In this document: piece after piece, positions 45,755 through 54,474 of the stretch
Layout of the letters: each line of letters opens with the position of its first letter
Position numbering within the stretch: the first letter of the stretch is position 1
Assembly (NCBI RefSeq): GCF_025141935.1
Contig: NZ_CP081120.1
Coordinates: forward strand, 310,001-374,000
DNA from: Sulfitobacter sp. S190
GTDB lineage: Bacteria > Pseudomonadota > Alphaproteobacteria > Rhodobacterales > Rhodobacteraceae
Direction: 5' to 3'
Length of the DNA: 64,000 nucleotides
Made by a program: the position numbers and the translations under genes
The notes under the pieces: model-generated
What the model was told of the DNA's origin: nothing
Seen by the model: the letters and a program-made list of their open reading frames with translations, nothing else
Databases searched by the model: none

Positions 45755-46426
45755 ATGACATTTACGAAATTTCCCCTCGCCGCCGCTCTGGCGGGCGTTG
45801 TCGTTCTGGGCGCGTGCACTGATACAGGTTCGATTCTCGCGCAGCCGGACGATCCAAACCAGAAGGCCAAGAATGGCGCGCTGATCGGTGCGGCATCCGG
45901 CGCGGTAATCGGTGCGTTGTCGAAAGGTGACGGCAACCGCGACAACGGTGCGCTCAAGGGCGCTCTGGTCGGTGCCGCCATCGGTGGGGGCGCGGGCCTC
46001 CTCCTCGACAAGCAAGAAGCGGACCTGCGCCGCCAACTCGATAGCCGTGTGGTGATCACCAACACGGGCGACCGGCTGATCGTGACCCTGCCACAGGACA
46101 TCACGTTCGACACCGACAGCACCGACGTTCGGGCGGGCATTCAGGGCGACCTGCAGGCACTGGCGCAAAACGTGCAGGTCTATGAAAATTCTACCCTGCA
46201 GATTATAGGCCACACCGACAGCGACGGCGACGCGGCCTATAACCAGCAACTGTCCGAAGGCCGCGCGGCATCTGTTGCGAACGTGCTGCTGAACAACGGC
46301 GTGCCGGGCGGACGTATCCGCACCTTTGGCCGTGGCGAAAGCCAGCCGATCGCGTCCAACCTGACGCCCGAGGGCAAGCAGCAAAACCGCCGTGTAGAGA
46401 TCGTGATCCTGCCAAACGCGGCCTGA
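45755..46426 (+). CDS. OmpA-family outer-membrane lipoprotein with glycine-zipper domain
   Basis: 223 residues. Lipobox LGAC gives a lipidated Cys at about residue 20. A glycine-zipper segment (NGALIGAASGAVIGAL ... GALVGAAIGGGAGLLLD) precedes a C-terminal OmpA domain (ITFDTDSTDVRAGIQGDLQALA, IIGHTDSDGDAAYNQQLSEGRA, NRRVEIVILP). This is the YiaD/Pal-like layout: anchored in the outer membrane and holding peptidoglycan. The start at 45755 is chosen since the longer upstream frame overlaps the repair gene. A clean terminator follows. Confidence 0.93.
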   Translation: MTFTKFPLAAALAGVVVLGACTDTGSILAQPDDPNQKAKNGALIGAASGAVIGALSKGDGNRDNGALKGALVGAAIGGGAGLLLDKQEADLRRQLDSRVVITNTGDRLIVTLPQDITFDTDSTDVRAGIQGDLQALAQNVQVYENSTLQIIGHTDSDGDAAYNQQLSEGRAASVANVLLNNGVPGGRIRTFGRGESQPIASNLTPEGKQQNRRVEIVILPNAA

Positions 46427-46452
46427 TCCCGACACCAAGCTGCAATTCGATG

Positions 46453-46481
46453 CCCCGCGCCCGCAATGGCGCGGGGTTTTT
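46453..46481 (+). terminator. Rho-independent terminator after the OmpA lipoprotein gene
   Basis: CCCCGCGCC (46453-46461) pairs perfectly with GGCGCGGGG (46468-46476) and is followed by TTTTT. It is 27 bases after the stop codon. Confidence 0.93.
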
Positions 46482-46565
46482 CGTAAGACGGAGGCGCTGC
46501 CCCCTTGAGGTCGGCCGTTTTTGCATCAGGTAAAAGACCTGATTTGTAGAAACGAGGATTTCATC

Positions 46566-47111
46566 ATGGCAGCTCCGAAACTTGTCGGTTTGTCCGGCTC
46601 CCTGCGCGCGGCGTCGACCAACACCAAGCTATTGGCAGAGGCGGCACGCCTGTTCGGTGAAGATGCCGATTACACACTGCTCGATCTGGAGTTTCCACTT
46701 TATGATGGCGATGACGAAGCGGCCAACGGTGTGCCGGCCAAGGTGACACAAGCCGCGCAGCGCATCGCCGGGGCGGACGCCGTCATCATCTCGACACCCG
46801 AATATAACAAGGGCCCGTCGGGCGTGCTCAAGAACGCGCTCGATTGGATCAGCCGAACCGGCGAAAAGCCGTGGGCCGACAAACCCGTCGCCGTTATGTC
46901 CGCCGCGTCCGGACGGGCCGGGGGAGAACGCGCACAAATGGTGCTGCGTGCCTTCATGGTGCCTTTCCGGCCGCGCATTCTGCAGGGCCCCGAAATCCAT
47001 CTGGCGGGATCCTCCGACGCCTTTGACGACAATGACCGCCTAAAGGGCGAGACGTATATCAAGGAACTTGGCGAATTAATGACCCATCTGCGGGCCGAAG
47101 CCGGTTTCTAG
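46566..47111 (+). CDS. NADPH-dependent FMN reductase-family protein
   Basis: 181-residue flavodoxin-fold protein. The FMN-phosphate loop is GLSGSLRAASTNTKLL, and the STPEYNKGPSGVLKNALDWISR motif is characteristic of the NAD(P)H-dependent FMN/quinone/azo reductase family. Start at 46566, preceded by GAGGA. It probably reduces FMN, quinones or chromate-like oxidants in the cytoplasm. Convergent with the VOC gene; the stop codons of both genes share one CTAG. Confidence 0.9.
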   Translation: MAAPKLVGLSGSLRAASTNTKLLAEAARLFGEDADYTLLDLEFPLYDGDDEAANGVPAKVTQAAQRIAGADAVIISTPEYNKGPSGVLKNALDWISRTGEKPWADKPVAVMSAASGRAGGERAQMVLRAFMVPFRPRILQGPEIHLAGSSDAFDDNDRLKGETYIKELGELMTHLRAEAGF

Positions 47112-47521
47112 CGCGACACCGCGATTTCGATAAGGTTGCCATTGGGATCGCGCAGATAGATCGACGTGATCGGGCCGGTTGCCCCCGAGCGGGGAACGGG
47201 CCCTTCCTCGACAGCGACATCGCACATATCCAGATGTGCCAGCCAGGCCTCGAGCGTGGCCTGTGTGAGAAAGCATAGATCGGCCGAGCCGGGCAGGGGG
47301 CGTTTCGCCTTTGGGTCAAATTCCCGCCCCGCCTTGTGCAGGTTGATTTTCATGTCGCCGAAGCGCAGCGCCCACCGCTGCGATCCGTCCGCCACCTGAA
47401 ACTGCATCGGCTCCATCCGCAGAACGTCGCGATAAAAGGCGACCGTCGTTTCAATATCCGCCACCGTCAAAACCAGATGATCGAGCTGTTTCAGGGTTCC
47501 AGCGAAAGAGGATTGCGGCAC
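47108..47521 (-). CDS. VOC-family (glyoxalase/bleomycin resistance-like) protein
   Basis: 137 residues from GTG 47521; the open frame continues upstream into the divergent gene's start region. One VOC unit of paired beta-alpha-beta-beta-beta modules: LDHLVLTVADIETTVAFYRDVL and SIYLRDPNGNLIEIAVSR, whose His and Glu are metal ligands in the family. Resembles the small dioxygenase/glyoxalase-like proteins annotated as virulence proteins in other genomes. The substrate is unknown. Confidence 0.85.
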   Translation of the reverse strand: MPQSSFAGTLKQLDHLVLTVADIETTVAFYRDVLRMEPMQFQVADGSQRWALRFGDMKINLHKAGREFDPKAKRPLPGSADLCFLTQATLEAWLAHLDMCDVAVEEGPVPRSGATGPITSIYLRDPNGNLIEIAVSR

Positions 47522-47547
47522 GGCGGTAATTCTCCCAAATTCGGTCC

Positions 47548-48351
47548 ATGCAGCATGATACGACCACGCCCGTCCGTCAACGCGACCTGATCGACCCGGC
47601 CCGCGCCGACGCACTCATGGCCACTCTGGGTTTGTCCGCGACGTTCCGGGAGGGCGATCCGCTGCCTCCCTTCGTGCACAACATCTATTTCTGGGATGCG
47701 CAGCCTCCCGCGCAGCTTGGCCGTGATGGCCACCCGCGGGTAGGTGGGCTGATCCCCGACACGGGTCTGCCGCGCCGCATGTGGGCAGGCGGACGCTTGC
47801 TCTTTGACGCGCCTTTGCGGGCCGGGATCGTGGCAGAACGGCACAGCGTGTGTGAAAGCGCCGTGACAAAACGCGGTCGTACCGGCCCGTTGGCCTTTGT
47901 GACTTTGCGCCACGAAATCCGGCAAGCAGGTCAAACCGTTCTGCGTGAGTGGCAGGATCTGGTTTATCGGCAGGACCCTGGCCCCGAGGCGCAGGCGCCG
48001 GTGCCGCCGCGGTCAGATGACGCCGCGCAAGATACGCGTGTCGCCACGTTCGATGCCACACAGCTCTTTCGCTACTCCGCCCTGACCTTCAATGGCCACC
48101 GCATCCACTACGACCGAGCTTACGCCAAATCTGTGGAAGGCTATGCCGGTTTGGTGGTTCACGGTCCTTTACTGGCGCAGCTACTGCTTTTGTGGGCCCA
48201 TGAAACCGATGGTTCGGTCGACAGCTTCCGCTTCCGCGCCACGGCACCGCTTATGGATTTTGAAAGCGCCACACTATGCCGCGACGGACCGCGCCTGTGG
48301 GTACGCGGACCCGACGGGCGTCTGTGCATGACAGCTCAACTCGGCGATTAG
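47548..48351 (+). CDS. MaoC/HTD2-like acyl-CoA hydratase, mesaconyl-C4-CoA hydratase type
   Basis: 267 residues, double hot-dog fold: an N-terminal FAS1-like dehydratase half and a C-terminal MaoC half with LFRYSALTFNGHRIHYDRAYA, in which the N-G-H-x-I-H-Y-D pattern supplies the catalytic Asp/His. Closest recognisable group is the mesaconyl-C4-CoA/itaconyl-CoA hydratase family. The other genes of citramalate or 3-hydroxypropionate pathways are not seen here, so the substrate is open. Overlaps the convergent flavoprotein gene by four bases. Confidence 0.83.
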   Translation: MQHDTTTPVRQRDLIDPARADALMATLGLSATFREGDPLPPFVHNIYFWDAQPPAQLGRDGHPRVGGLIPDTGLPRRMWAGGRLLFDAPLRAGIVAERHSVCESAVTKRGRTGPLAFVTLRHEIRQAGQTVLREWQDLVYRQDPGPEAQAPVPPRSDDAAQDTRVATFDATQLFRYSALTFNGHRIHYDRAYAKSVEGYAGLVVHGPLLAQLLLLWAHETDGSVDSFRFRATAPLMDFESATLCRDGPRLWVRGPDGRLCMTAQLGD

Positions 48352-49379
48352 AGGTTGTCGGTCACCCGGAAGCCTTCCGGAATGGTGTCTTTGCCCTCGA
48401 GGATCAGATCCGCCATCACGCTTGCGACTTTCGGTGCCATGCCAAAGCCGATCTTGAACCCGCCATTCGCGATGTAGTGATCGGGCCGGTCGGGCCAATG
48501 GCCCAACATCGGCGCCCGCGACCTTGATCGTGGTCGCACACCGGCCCAACGCAGAATGACCGGCGCATCGGCCAGCGCAGGCACGGCCGCGCGCGCGGTC
48601 GCGATAACATCGTCAAGGGCCGCGTCGGTTTGGGCTGGATCATCGTACAGCCGCTCCGAGGTAGAACCGATCGCCACGGTTCCATCCAGATGGGGAATGA
48701 TATGCACACCCTGCGCAAAAATCTGTGGACGTCCGCGTGCATCGTGAGCCAGCAGCGCGGCCTGCCCCTTTACCCCGGCCCCCATGCTTCGGGTGTGGGT
48801 TTCGCTCAATTCGAGTAAACCCGCGACACCGGTGGCCCAAAGCTGCGGTCCGTGCTCGGGTGCATCGGTTTCCAACGTCACGCCCTTTTTCTCCAGTGCG
48901 CCCGCAAGGGCGGCGCAGGCTTGTCGGGGATGCAAATGGGCACTCAGGGTATCGTGGATCAACTGCCCCGTGGGGCTGTCCGGCATCCAATCGTGCGTTG
49001 ATCCGTTCACGATCTGCCAACGCGCGTGATCGCCCCATAACGCCGCGGCCCCTTCCATCCGGCCCTGCGCGAGGCGCAGCGCATGTTCATCTGCAATTGG
49101 CTGGAATCGGCCCGTGCGGGCGTATCCTGCCTTTCGGCCACTGATCTCTTCGACGTCTCGCCAGAAGTTTTCTGCCATCAACAGACTGTCGAGCTGAAAC
49201 GCCTTTTTGGGGTTCCAGTTCTCCGGTACATGCGGCGCCAGTGCGCCGACGATACCGCCCGAACTGCCCGCCCCAAGCCCGTTGGGATCGACAAGCCGCA
49301 CACGCGCGCCGCGTTGCACGCATGCCCAGGCGATGGACAGGCCAAAAATTCCGGCGCCCCGAATGGTCAGATCGGTCAT
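48348..49379 (-). CDS. FAD-dependent DAO-family oxidoreductase, possible MnmC oxidoreductase half
   Basis: 343 residues from ATG 49379. The FAD-binding start is LTIRGAGIFGLSIAWACVQRG, then GAGSSGGIVGALAPHVPE. The C-terminal GVRPRSRSRAPMLGHWP and IANGGFKIGFGMAPKVASVMA segments bind flavin in the DAO fold. It resembles glycine oxidase (ThiO), but it lies head to head with mnmD, 58 bases between the starts. In E. coli the MnmC protein is precisely an MnmD methyltransferase fused to a DAO-family oxidoreductase, and the GALxPxxP and GVRxxxRxxxPMxG positions look alike. I infer a split MnmC, converting cmnm5(s2)U to nm5(s2)U. Confidence 0.8.
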   Translation of the reverse strand: MTDLTIRGAGIFGLSIAWACVQRGARVRLVDPNGLGAGSSGGIVGALAPHVPENWNPKKAFQLDSLLMAENFWRDVEEISGRKAGYARTGRFQPIADEHALRLAQGRMEGAAALWGDHARWQIVNGSTHDWMPDSPTGQLIHDTLSAHLHPRQACAALAGALEKKGVTLETDAPEHGPQLWATGVAGLLELSETHTRSMGAGVKGQAALLAHDARGRPQIFAQGVHIIPHLDGTVAIGSTSERLYDDPAQTDAALDDVIATARAAVPALADAPVILRWAGVRPRSRSRAPMLGHWPDRPDHYIANGGFKIGFGMAPKVASVMADLILEGKDTIPEGFRVTDNL

Positions 49380-49437
49380 TGTCAGCCCCTTCGCAATGCG
49401 ACACAGTCCGCTTGGTCCAAGCATATAGGTCGGCCCG

Positions 49438-50100
49438 GTGACAAACCCCACAGCAAAGATCGAATGGCGTGACGGCGGTATCCCCGTGTCAACGCAATTC
49501 GACGACCCTTATTTCAGTCTCGACAACGGCGCGGCCGAGACGCGGCATGTCTTTCTGGACGGCAATGGCTTGCCCGACCGCTTTTCGGACGGGTTTCATG
49601 TGGGAGAGCTCGGGTTCGGCACCGGTCTGAATTTCCTTGTCTGTTTGCAGGCATGGCGGGACGCGGGTTGCGCCGGCACGTTGCGGTTCACCTCTTTCGA
49701 GGCGTTTCCGATGGCAATGCCCGATCTGCGGGCCGCCTTGGGGGCCTTCGAGGGATTGCCGATCGAAACAATGGCCTCTTTGGACGCCTTCCCCACCAGA
49801 TTGCAGGGAGAAGATTTTGACCTGACGGTCATCCTCGGGGATGCGCGTGAAACGCTCCCCGCATGGACGGGCACATGCGATGCGTGGTTTCTCGATGGGT
49901 TTTCCCCTGCGAAAAACCCCGAAATGTGGTCAGCGGCGCTGATGGGCGAAATAGGCCGACACACCGCGCAGGGGGGCACTGCGGCGACTTATACCGCGGC
50001 AGGTTTCGTGCGGCGCGGATTGCAGGACGCGGGTTTTGATGTAACCCGTACCGCAGGTTTCGGGCGCAAGCGTCACATGACACGCGCGATCAAAGGATGA
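49438..50100 (+). CDS. mnmD: tRNA 5-methylaminomethyl-2-thiouridine synthesis methyltransferase MnmD
   Basis: 220 residues, GTG start. SAM-dependent methyltransferase with VGELGFGTGLNFLVCLQAW as motif I and DAWFLDGFSPAKNPEMWS, the substrate-binding signature of MnmD (MnmC methyltransferase half). N-terminus IEWRDGGIPVSTQFDDPYFSLDNGAAETRHVFL matches the family. It methylates nm5(s2)U at the wobble position of tRNAs to mnm5(s2)U. Overlaps the EamA gene by four bases. Confidence 0.93.
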   Translation: MTNPTAKIEWRDGGIPVSTQFDDPYFSLDNGAAETRHVFLDGNGLPDRFSDGFHVGELGFGTGLNFLVCLQAWRDAGCAGTLRFTSFEAFPMAMPDLRAALGAFEGLPIETMASLDAFPTRLQGEDFDLTVILGDARETLPAWTGTCDAWFLDGFSPAKNPEMWSAALMGEIGRHTAQGGTAATYTAAGFVRRGLQDAGFDVTRTAGFGRKRHMTRAIKG

Positions 50101-50966
50101 GCCAATCCAACAATATTCCTTTGGGTATTGGCCTGATGGTGCTGACAACGCTTGTGTTCGCGGTTCAGGACGGTTTGTCGCGCCATCTCGCGGGTGAATA
50201 CAACGTGCTGATGATCGTGATGATCCGCTACTGGTTTTTTGCGGCATTTGTCATCGCGATCGCACGGCGTCGAGCGGGGGGGATCCGCGCTGCGGCCCGC
50301 ACGGATCAGCCGGGGATCCAGATACTGCGCGGTCTTTTGCTGTCGACCGAGATTTGCGTCATGGTGGCCGCCTTTACCATTCTCGGACTGGTCGAGAGCC
50401 ACGCTGTCTTCACCTGCTACCCTCTCCTCGTCGCGGCGCTGTCAGGGCCTGTTCTGGGTGAGCGGGTGGGATGGCGGCGCTGGCTGGCCATCGGTGTCGG
50501 TTTTGTCGGGGTGCTGATAATCCTGCAACCGGGTGCCGCTGTTTTCGATCTGCGGGCCCTTATCCCATTGTTGGCGGCCGCGATGTTTGCGGTCTATGGC
50601 CTGTTGACACGCTATGCAGGGCGGCGCGACAGCACTGCCACCAGCTTTTTCTGGACGGGCGTCGTGGGGTGTGTCGCGATGACAGTTGCGGGTGTCTGGT
50701 TCTGGGAACCGATGACGCGCTCCGATTGGGTCTGGATGGGGGCGCTGTGCCTGACAGGGGTCAGCGGCCACTGGCTGCTGATCCGCTGTTACGAGGTGGC
50801 CGAAGCAAGCGCGGTTCAACCTTTCGCATATTTCCAGCTGGTTTTTGCCGCTGCAATCGGTCTGAGCGTCTTTGGCGAAAGCATCCGTGCGAATGTGGCA
50901 ATAGGGGCGGCCATAATCGTGGCCGCTGGCCTATTTACGTTCTGGCGCGAACGGCAGCAGAGTTGA
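50097..50966 (+). CDS. EamA/DMT-superfamily transporter
   Basis: 289 residues with about ten hydrophobic helices in two EamA repeats. The first repeat has ESHAVFTCYPLLVAALSGPVLGERVGWRRW, a typical loop; the second ends EASAVQPFAYFQLVFAAAIGLSVFGES. Inner-membrane exporter of an unknown metabolite. The last 36 bases overlap the convergent lytic transglycosylase gene, so transcripts of both genes can interact. Confidence 0.9.
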   Translation: MSQSNNIPLGIGLMVLTTLVFAVQDGLSRHLAGEYNVLMIVMIRYWFFAAFVIAIARRRAGGIRAAARTDQPGIQILRGLLLSTEICVMVAAFTILGLVESHAVFTCYPLLVAALSGPVLGERVGWRRWLAIGVGFVGVLIILQPGAAVFDLRALIPLLAAAMFAVYGLLTRYAGRRDSTATSFFWTGVVGCVAMTVAGVWFWEPMTRSDWVWMGALCLTGVSGHWLLIRCYEVAEASAVQPFAYFQLVFAAAIGLSVFGESIRANVAIGAAIIVAAGLFTFWRERQQS

Positions 50967-52904
50967 GCCTACCAATTCGTCGCTGAAAGGGATCGGCAAA
51001 GCCTCCTTGCCCAATCGTGCACGGTAGACGGGCAGGCTTTCGGTGACGCGCATGATATAATTCTGCGTCTCGCGAAACGGAACCATTTCGATCCAGTCCA
51101 CGATGTCGATGTCACCTTTGCGCGGATCGCCGTATGCGGACATCCACCGCGGCGGGCGTGCCGGTCCGGCGTTGTAGGCCGCAGAGACCATAACCACATT
51201 CCCGCCGAACCGACCTGCCATCTGGCTCAGATAGGTCGCTCCCAGACGCGCGTTGTACTCCGGGTCCGCTGTCAGTCTATCGGTCGTGTGCTGCGGGCGG
51301 ACGCCCAGATCGCTTGCCACGTCGCGCGCCGTCGCGGGCATCAGCTGCATCAATCCGCGCGCGCCGGCGCTGGACTGGACCACAGGATCGAATTCGCTTT
51401 CGCGCCGCGCAATCGACAGGGTCATTTCCGGAGCCATCGGAAGATCGGCCTCGGCGACAGGGTGCAGGGCGTAATAGGGGGCCGGTATCTGCAGACCCCG
51501 CCGTGCGGCGCGTTTTCCGATCATTACCGCGATATGGGGTTGTTGAACATCGATCGCGGCCTGTCCGAGCAGTTCAAGATCGTCGGCCAGCAGTTGGTCG
51601 GCGAGGTGCGTCCAGAACCGTTCTGCTAGGTTCATCTCACCCGAGGCCTGCAACAAAAGCCCCGCTTCGAAAAGCGGATCGTCGGCCAGGGGGCTGGTGC
51701 GCCAATCCTGCGGCGGTGTCCGGCCCGCAAGCGCGGTATCGAATGGCAGGTTTGCTTTCTCCGCGGCCAGCAGACCATAGAATGAGGTCTGGAACTTCGC
51801 GCCTTCACCATATGCTACCGCAGCACCCTCGGGATCGCCCAGGGCCTCTAGCGCGCGGCCTTGCCAGTATCCTGCACGGCCCTGACTGATTGGGCTTTGG
51901 ACAGCGCTGTCGTGGTTTTCGAAATGTGTGAGTGCCCGCGCAGGATCCTTCAGAAACCGCAAGGCGATGTAGCCCGACAGCCATTCCAGATCCGCGTAAT
52001 CCGACCCGGGTGCAATAAAGTGCTGCGACGCCATCTTGTAGGCGCGTTCAGGGTCGCCCGAGCGCATTTCACCGCGGGCGAGCGCGCGACGGCGGTTGCC
52101 CCACGCGGCCGGATCACCCAACGCCTCGGCAGAGGTCGATGCCGACACCAACAGGTCCTTTGCGCTGTCGGTCAAACCCTTGCGGATGCGCCACTCGAAC
52201 CGTGCATGGGAAAGTCCGCCATTGCCGAGCAATTTTTCGGGCATATCCGAGACCAGCGTGTCGGCATTGCCGGTCTGCCGGTAAAGCGCGATGCGGGCTT
52301 CTGCCAGCTGCCGCGCGTCCGCATCGACAAGCGGGTACATCTGGCGCGCCTCGTCATACTCACGGGCAAAGATCATCGCGTCCAGCCGGGCGGTGTGATG
52401 CGTTTTCAAAAGATCGGCGTGATCCTTCAGAAACAGCGATTGGCTGTTTGTGTTCATGGGCATCGTGCGCCACGCCTCAACAATGTTGATATCGGCCTCA
52501 CCGGTTTCGCCTGCACGCGCCAAAGCTGCCGAATGTGCAAGCACGCCTTTGGGTGTTTGGGGGCCGGTCGTGGCGAAAAACGCGAGGATTTCCTCGTCAC
52601 TCTGTGCGACGATCACCGGTTCGGAACGGCGGCGCAGATAATCCTCACCGGGCCAGTCTGCGCGACGTTGCAGGAAATCCTTTATTTCGGCGGCGCTGCC
52701 TTGGGCTGCGCGCAATTTATGCCACAAAATGACATCGCGGGCGACGGCGCCATCACGTTCTGCGATCTTCAGTGCTGCACCGAAATCGCCACCGCGCATT
52801 GCGTCGATAGCCCACCCCAGCGGTCTTGGACGCTCGGCAGCAGCAGGAACGCCAAGCGCAATCGCCAATACCAGCGCGGTCATGAGACGTGTCATCACTT
52901 GCAT
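50931..52904 (-). CDS. slt: Soluble lytic murein transglycosylase
   Basis: 657 residues: signal peptide (~1-22, ending AAAERP), a long alpha-helical superhelix (~30-470) and a C-terminal SLT domain. The catalytic Glu is E502 in SIARRESEFDPVVQSSAGARGLMQLMPATA, and ATYLSQMAGRFGG and AYNAGPARP follow. It cleaves the MurNAc-GlcNAc bond to form 1,6-anhydroMurNAc in the periplasm. ATG 52904 has an AGGA site; 52895 is an alternative. Divergent from dapA. Confidence 0.94.
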   Translation of the reverse strand: MQVMTRLMTALVLAIALGVPAAAERPRPLGWAIDAMRGGDFGAALKIAERDGAVARDVILWHKLRAAQGSAAEIKDFLQRRADWPGEDYLRRRSEPVIVAQSDEEILAFFATTGPQTPKGVLAHSAALARAGETGEADINIVEAWRTMPMNTNSQSLFLKDHADLLKTHHTARLDAMIFAREYDEARQMYPLVDADARQLAEARIALYRQTGNADTLVSDMPEKLLGNGGLSHARFEWRIRKGLTDSAKDLLVSASTSAEALGDPAAWGNRRRALARGEMRSGDPERAYKMASQHFIAPGSDYADLEWLSGYIALRFLKDPARALTHFENHDSAVQSPISQGRAGYWQGRALEALGDPEGAAVAYGEGAKFQTSFYGLLAAEKANLPFDTALAGRTPPQDWRTSPLADDPLFEAGLLLQASGEMNLAERFWTHLADQLLADDLELLGQAAIDVQQPHIAVMIGKRAARRGLQIPAPYYALHPVAEADLPMAPEMTLSIARRESEFDPVVQSSAGARGLMQLMPATARDVASDLGVRPQHTTDRLTADPEYNARLGATYLSQMAGRFGGNVVMVSAAYNAGPARPPRWMSAYGDPRKGDIDIVDWIEMVPFRETQNYIMRVTESLPVYRARLGKEALPIPFSDELVGSTLLPFAPERK

Positions 52905-53066
52905 TTCCTATCCTGCTCACCGTAAGTGCAACATAGCCAGCACCGGATGTCTTTCAATGAAGGGCGGTCGCTGCGGGCCACTTCTCACCACACCTTGATC
53001 GACAGGGTGGCGGTTTTCTTCATCGCGGGGCGTCTTGGCCTCCAGCACCGAAAAAGGAGCGTGCAC

Positions 53067-53942
53067 ATGTTTAAAGGTTCTATGCCTGCCCTCGTCACGC
53101 CGTTCAGGAACGGCGAGCTGGATATTGAGACACTCAAGAAGCTGGTGGAGTGGCATATCGGGGAAGGCACCAACGGGTTTGTACCTGTAGGCACGACCGG
53201 CGAATCGCCGACCCTGACCCACGCCGAGCATGAAACCGTCGTCGAGGAGGTTGTGAAGGCAACCGCCGGGCGCGTGCCGGTCATCGCGGGCGCGGGCAGC
53301 AACAACACCGTCGAAAGCATCCGCTTTGCCCAACACGCGGAAAAGGTCGGTGCCGACGGTATTTTGGTCGTGACGCCCTATTACAACAAGCCGACGCAAC
53401 GCGGCCTCATCGCGCATTTCACCGCGATCCACGACTGCTGCGCGTTGCCGATCATCATTTACAACATCCCCGGTCGTTCTGTCGTCGATATGACACCCGA
53501 AACAATGGCCGAATTGGCCAAGCTTGACCGGATCGTCGGCGTCAAGGACGCGACCGGCGATCTGGCCCGGGTCTGCGACCAGCGCCTGCATTGTGGCCGT
53601 GATTTCATCCAGCTTTCGGGCGAGGATGCGACGGCACACGGCTTTAACGCTCAGGGCGGCACCGGCTGTATCTCCGTGACGGCGAATGTCGCGCCAAAGT
53701 TGCTCGCCGAGATGCAAGCCGCTTGCGCCTCGGGCGATTATGCGACTGCCTTGAATATTCAGGATTTGCTGATGCCGCTGCACAAGGCGATCTTCACCGA
53801 GCCCGGTTTGGTCGGCGCGAAATACGCCATGTCCCGACTGGATCTTTGCTCGGACGAGGTCCGTCTGCCGCTCACTGGATTGAGCGACAGTACCAAAGCA
53901 CTGATCGACGCCGGGATGCGCCACGCCGGGCTGATCGGCTGA
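53067..53942 (+). CDS. dapA: 4-hydroxy-tetrahydrodipicolinate synthase
   Basis: 291 residues, ATG after AAAAGGAG. Class I TIM-barrel lyase: [24 protein letters not shown] near Tyr105, and the Schiff-base lysine K160 in [10 protein letters not shown]. It condenses pyruvate with aspartate semialdehyde, the first committed step of the lysine/diaminopimelate pathway. It stands next to a peptidoglycan-cleaving enzyme but points away from it. A GNRA-loop terminator follows. Confidence 0.94.
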   Translation: MFKGSMPALVTPFRNGELDIETLKKLVEWHIGEGTNGFVPVGTTGESPTLTHAEHETVVEEVVKATAGRVPVIAGAGSNNTVESIRFAQHAEKVGADGILVVTPYYNKPTQRGLIAHFTAIHDCCALPIIIYNIPGRSVVDMTPETMAELAKLDRIVGVKDATGDLARVCDQRLHCGRDFIQLSGEDATAHGFNAQGGTGCISVTANVAPKLLAEMQAACASGDYATALNIQDLLMPLHKAIFTEPGLVGAKYAMSRLDLCSDEVRLPLTGLSDSTKALIDAGMRHAGLIG

Positions 53943-53966
53943 TTGCATTCAAAAGGCTTTGACTTC

Positions 53967-53994
53967 AACGGGCGTCCGAAAGGGCGCCCGTTTT
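53967..53994. terminator. Terminator between convergent dapA and the acetyltransferase gene
   Basis: AACGGGCGTCC (53967-53977) pairs with GGGCGCCCGTT (53982-53992), with one G-U pair, around a GAAA tetraloop, and is followed by TTTT (53991-53994, the first two within the stem). Rightward use for dapA is clear; leftward it may also serve the sulfonate operon, though with a poorer T-run. Confidence 0.88.
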
Positions 53995-54003
53995 CCTGCG
54001 TGG

Positions 54004-54474
54004 CTAGATTTTTCGCGCCATATGCGGAATGGTGCGATCGGGGATAGACCCTGAAGGCGATGTGCCCTCGAGGTGGAATCCAAGGGTCTGGTAGAACGCG
54101 ACCGCCGCAGGATCGGCATCCAGCCTCAGCTCGCGAAAACCTCTGGCCCGCGCTTGCAACAGCAGATGGCCCCATAGCGCTCGTCCGATGCCTTGGCGCT
54201 GGTGCGCAGGGTCGATGAAGAAGGCGTGCACTTCGCCACAGTCTGGCGAAAGGGAGGTCAGAGCGGCACAGCCGAGTATCTGCGCGCCGCGTTTCGCGAC
54301 CCAGTAGGGTGTCGCGCTGATCCTGTCCGGCGTGACGCGCAATTCCTCCGCGCACATGGCCATGAAAGCCGCGTCATATCCGTTGGACTGTTTGGACCGC
54401 ATGATAAGTGCGGTCAACGCCACCGCATCCTGCGCAGCGGCGCGCGTAATTGTGATTGCCGCGCTGCCAGTCAC
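54004..54474 (-). CDS. GNAT-family N-acetyltransferase at the end of the soe operon
   Basis: 156 residues, GTG start overlapping the soeC stop (GTGA), hence translationally coupled to it. GNAT core: EVHAFFIDPAHQRQGIGRALWGHLLLQARARGFRELRLDADPAAVAFYQTLGFHLEG. N-terminal ITRAAAQDAVALTALIMRSKQSNGYD is usual for GNATs acting on small molecules. Its role with sulfite oxidation is unknown; the gene may be a passenger, or it could modify an amine or thiol related to the sulfonate pathway. Confidence 0.87.
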   Translation of the reverse strand: MTGSAAITITRAAAQDAVALTALIMRSKQSNGYDAAFMAMCAEELRVTPDRISATPYWVAKRGAQILGCAALTSLSPDCGEVHAFFIDPAHQRQGIGRALWGHLLLQARARGFRELRLDADPAAVAFYQTLGFHLEGTSPSGSIPDRTIPHMARKI

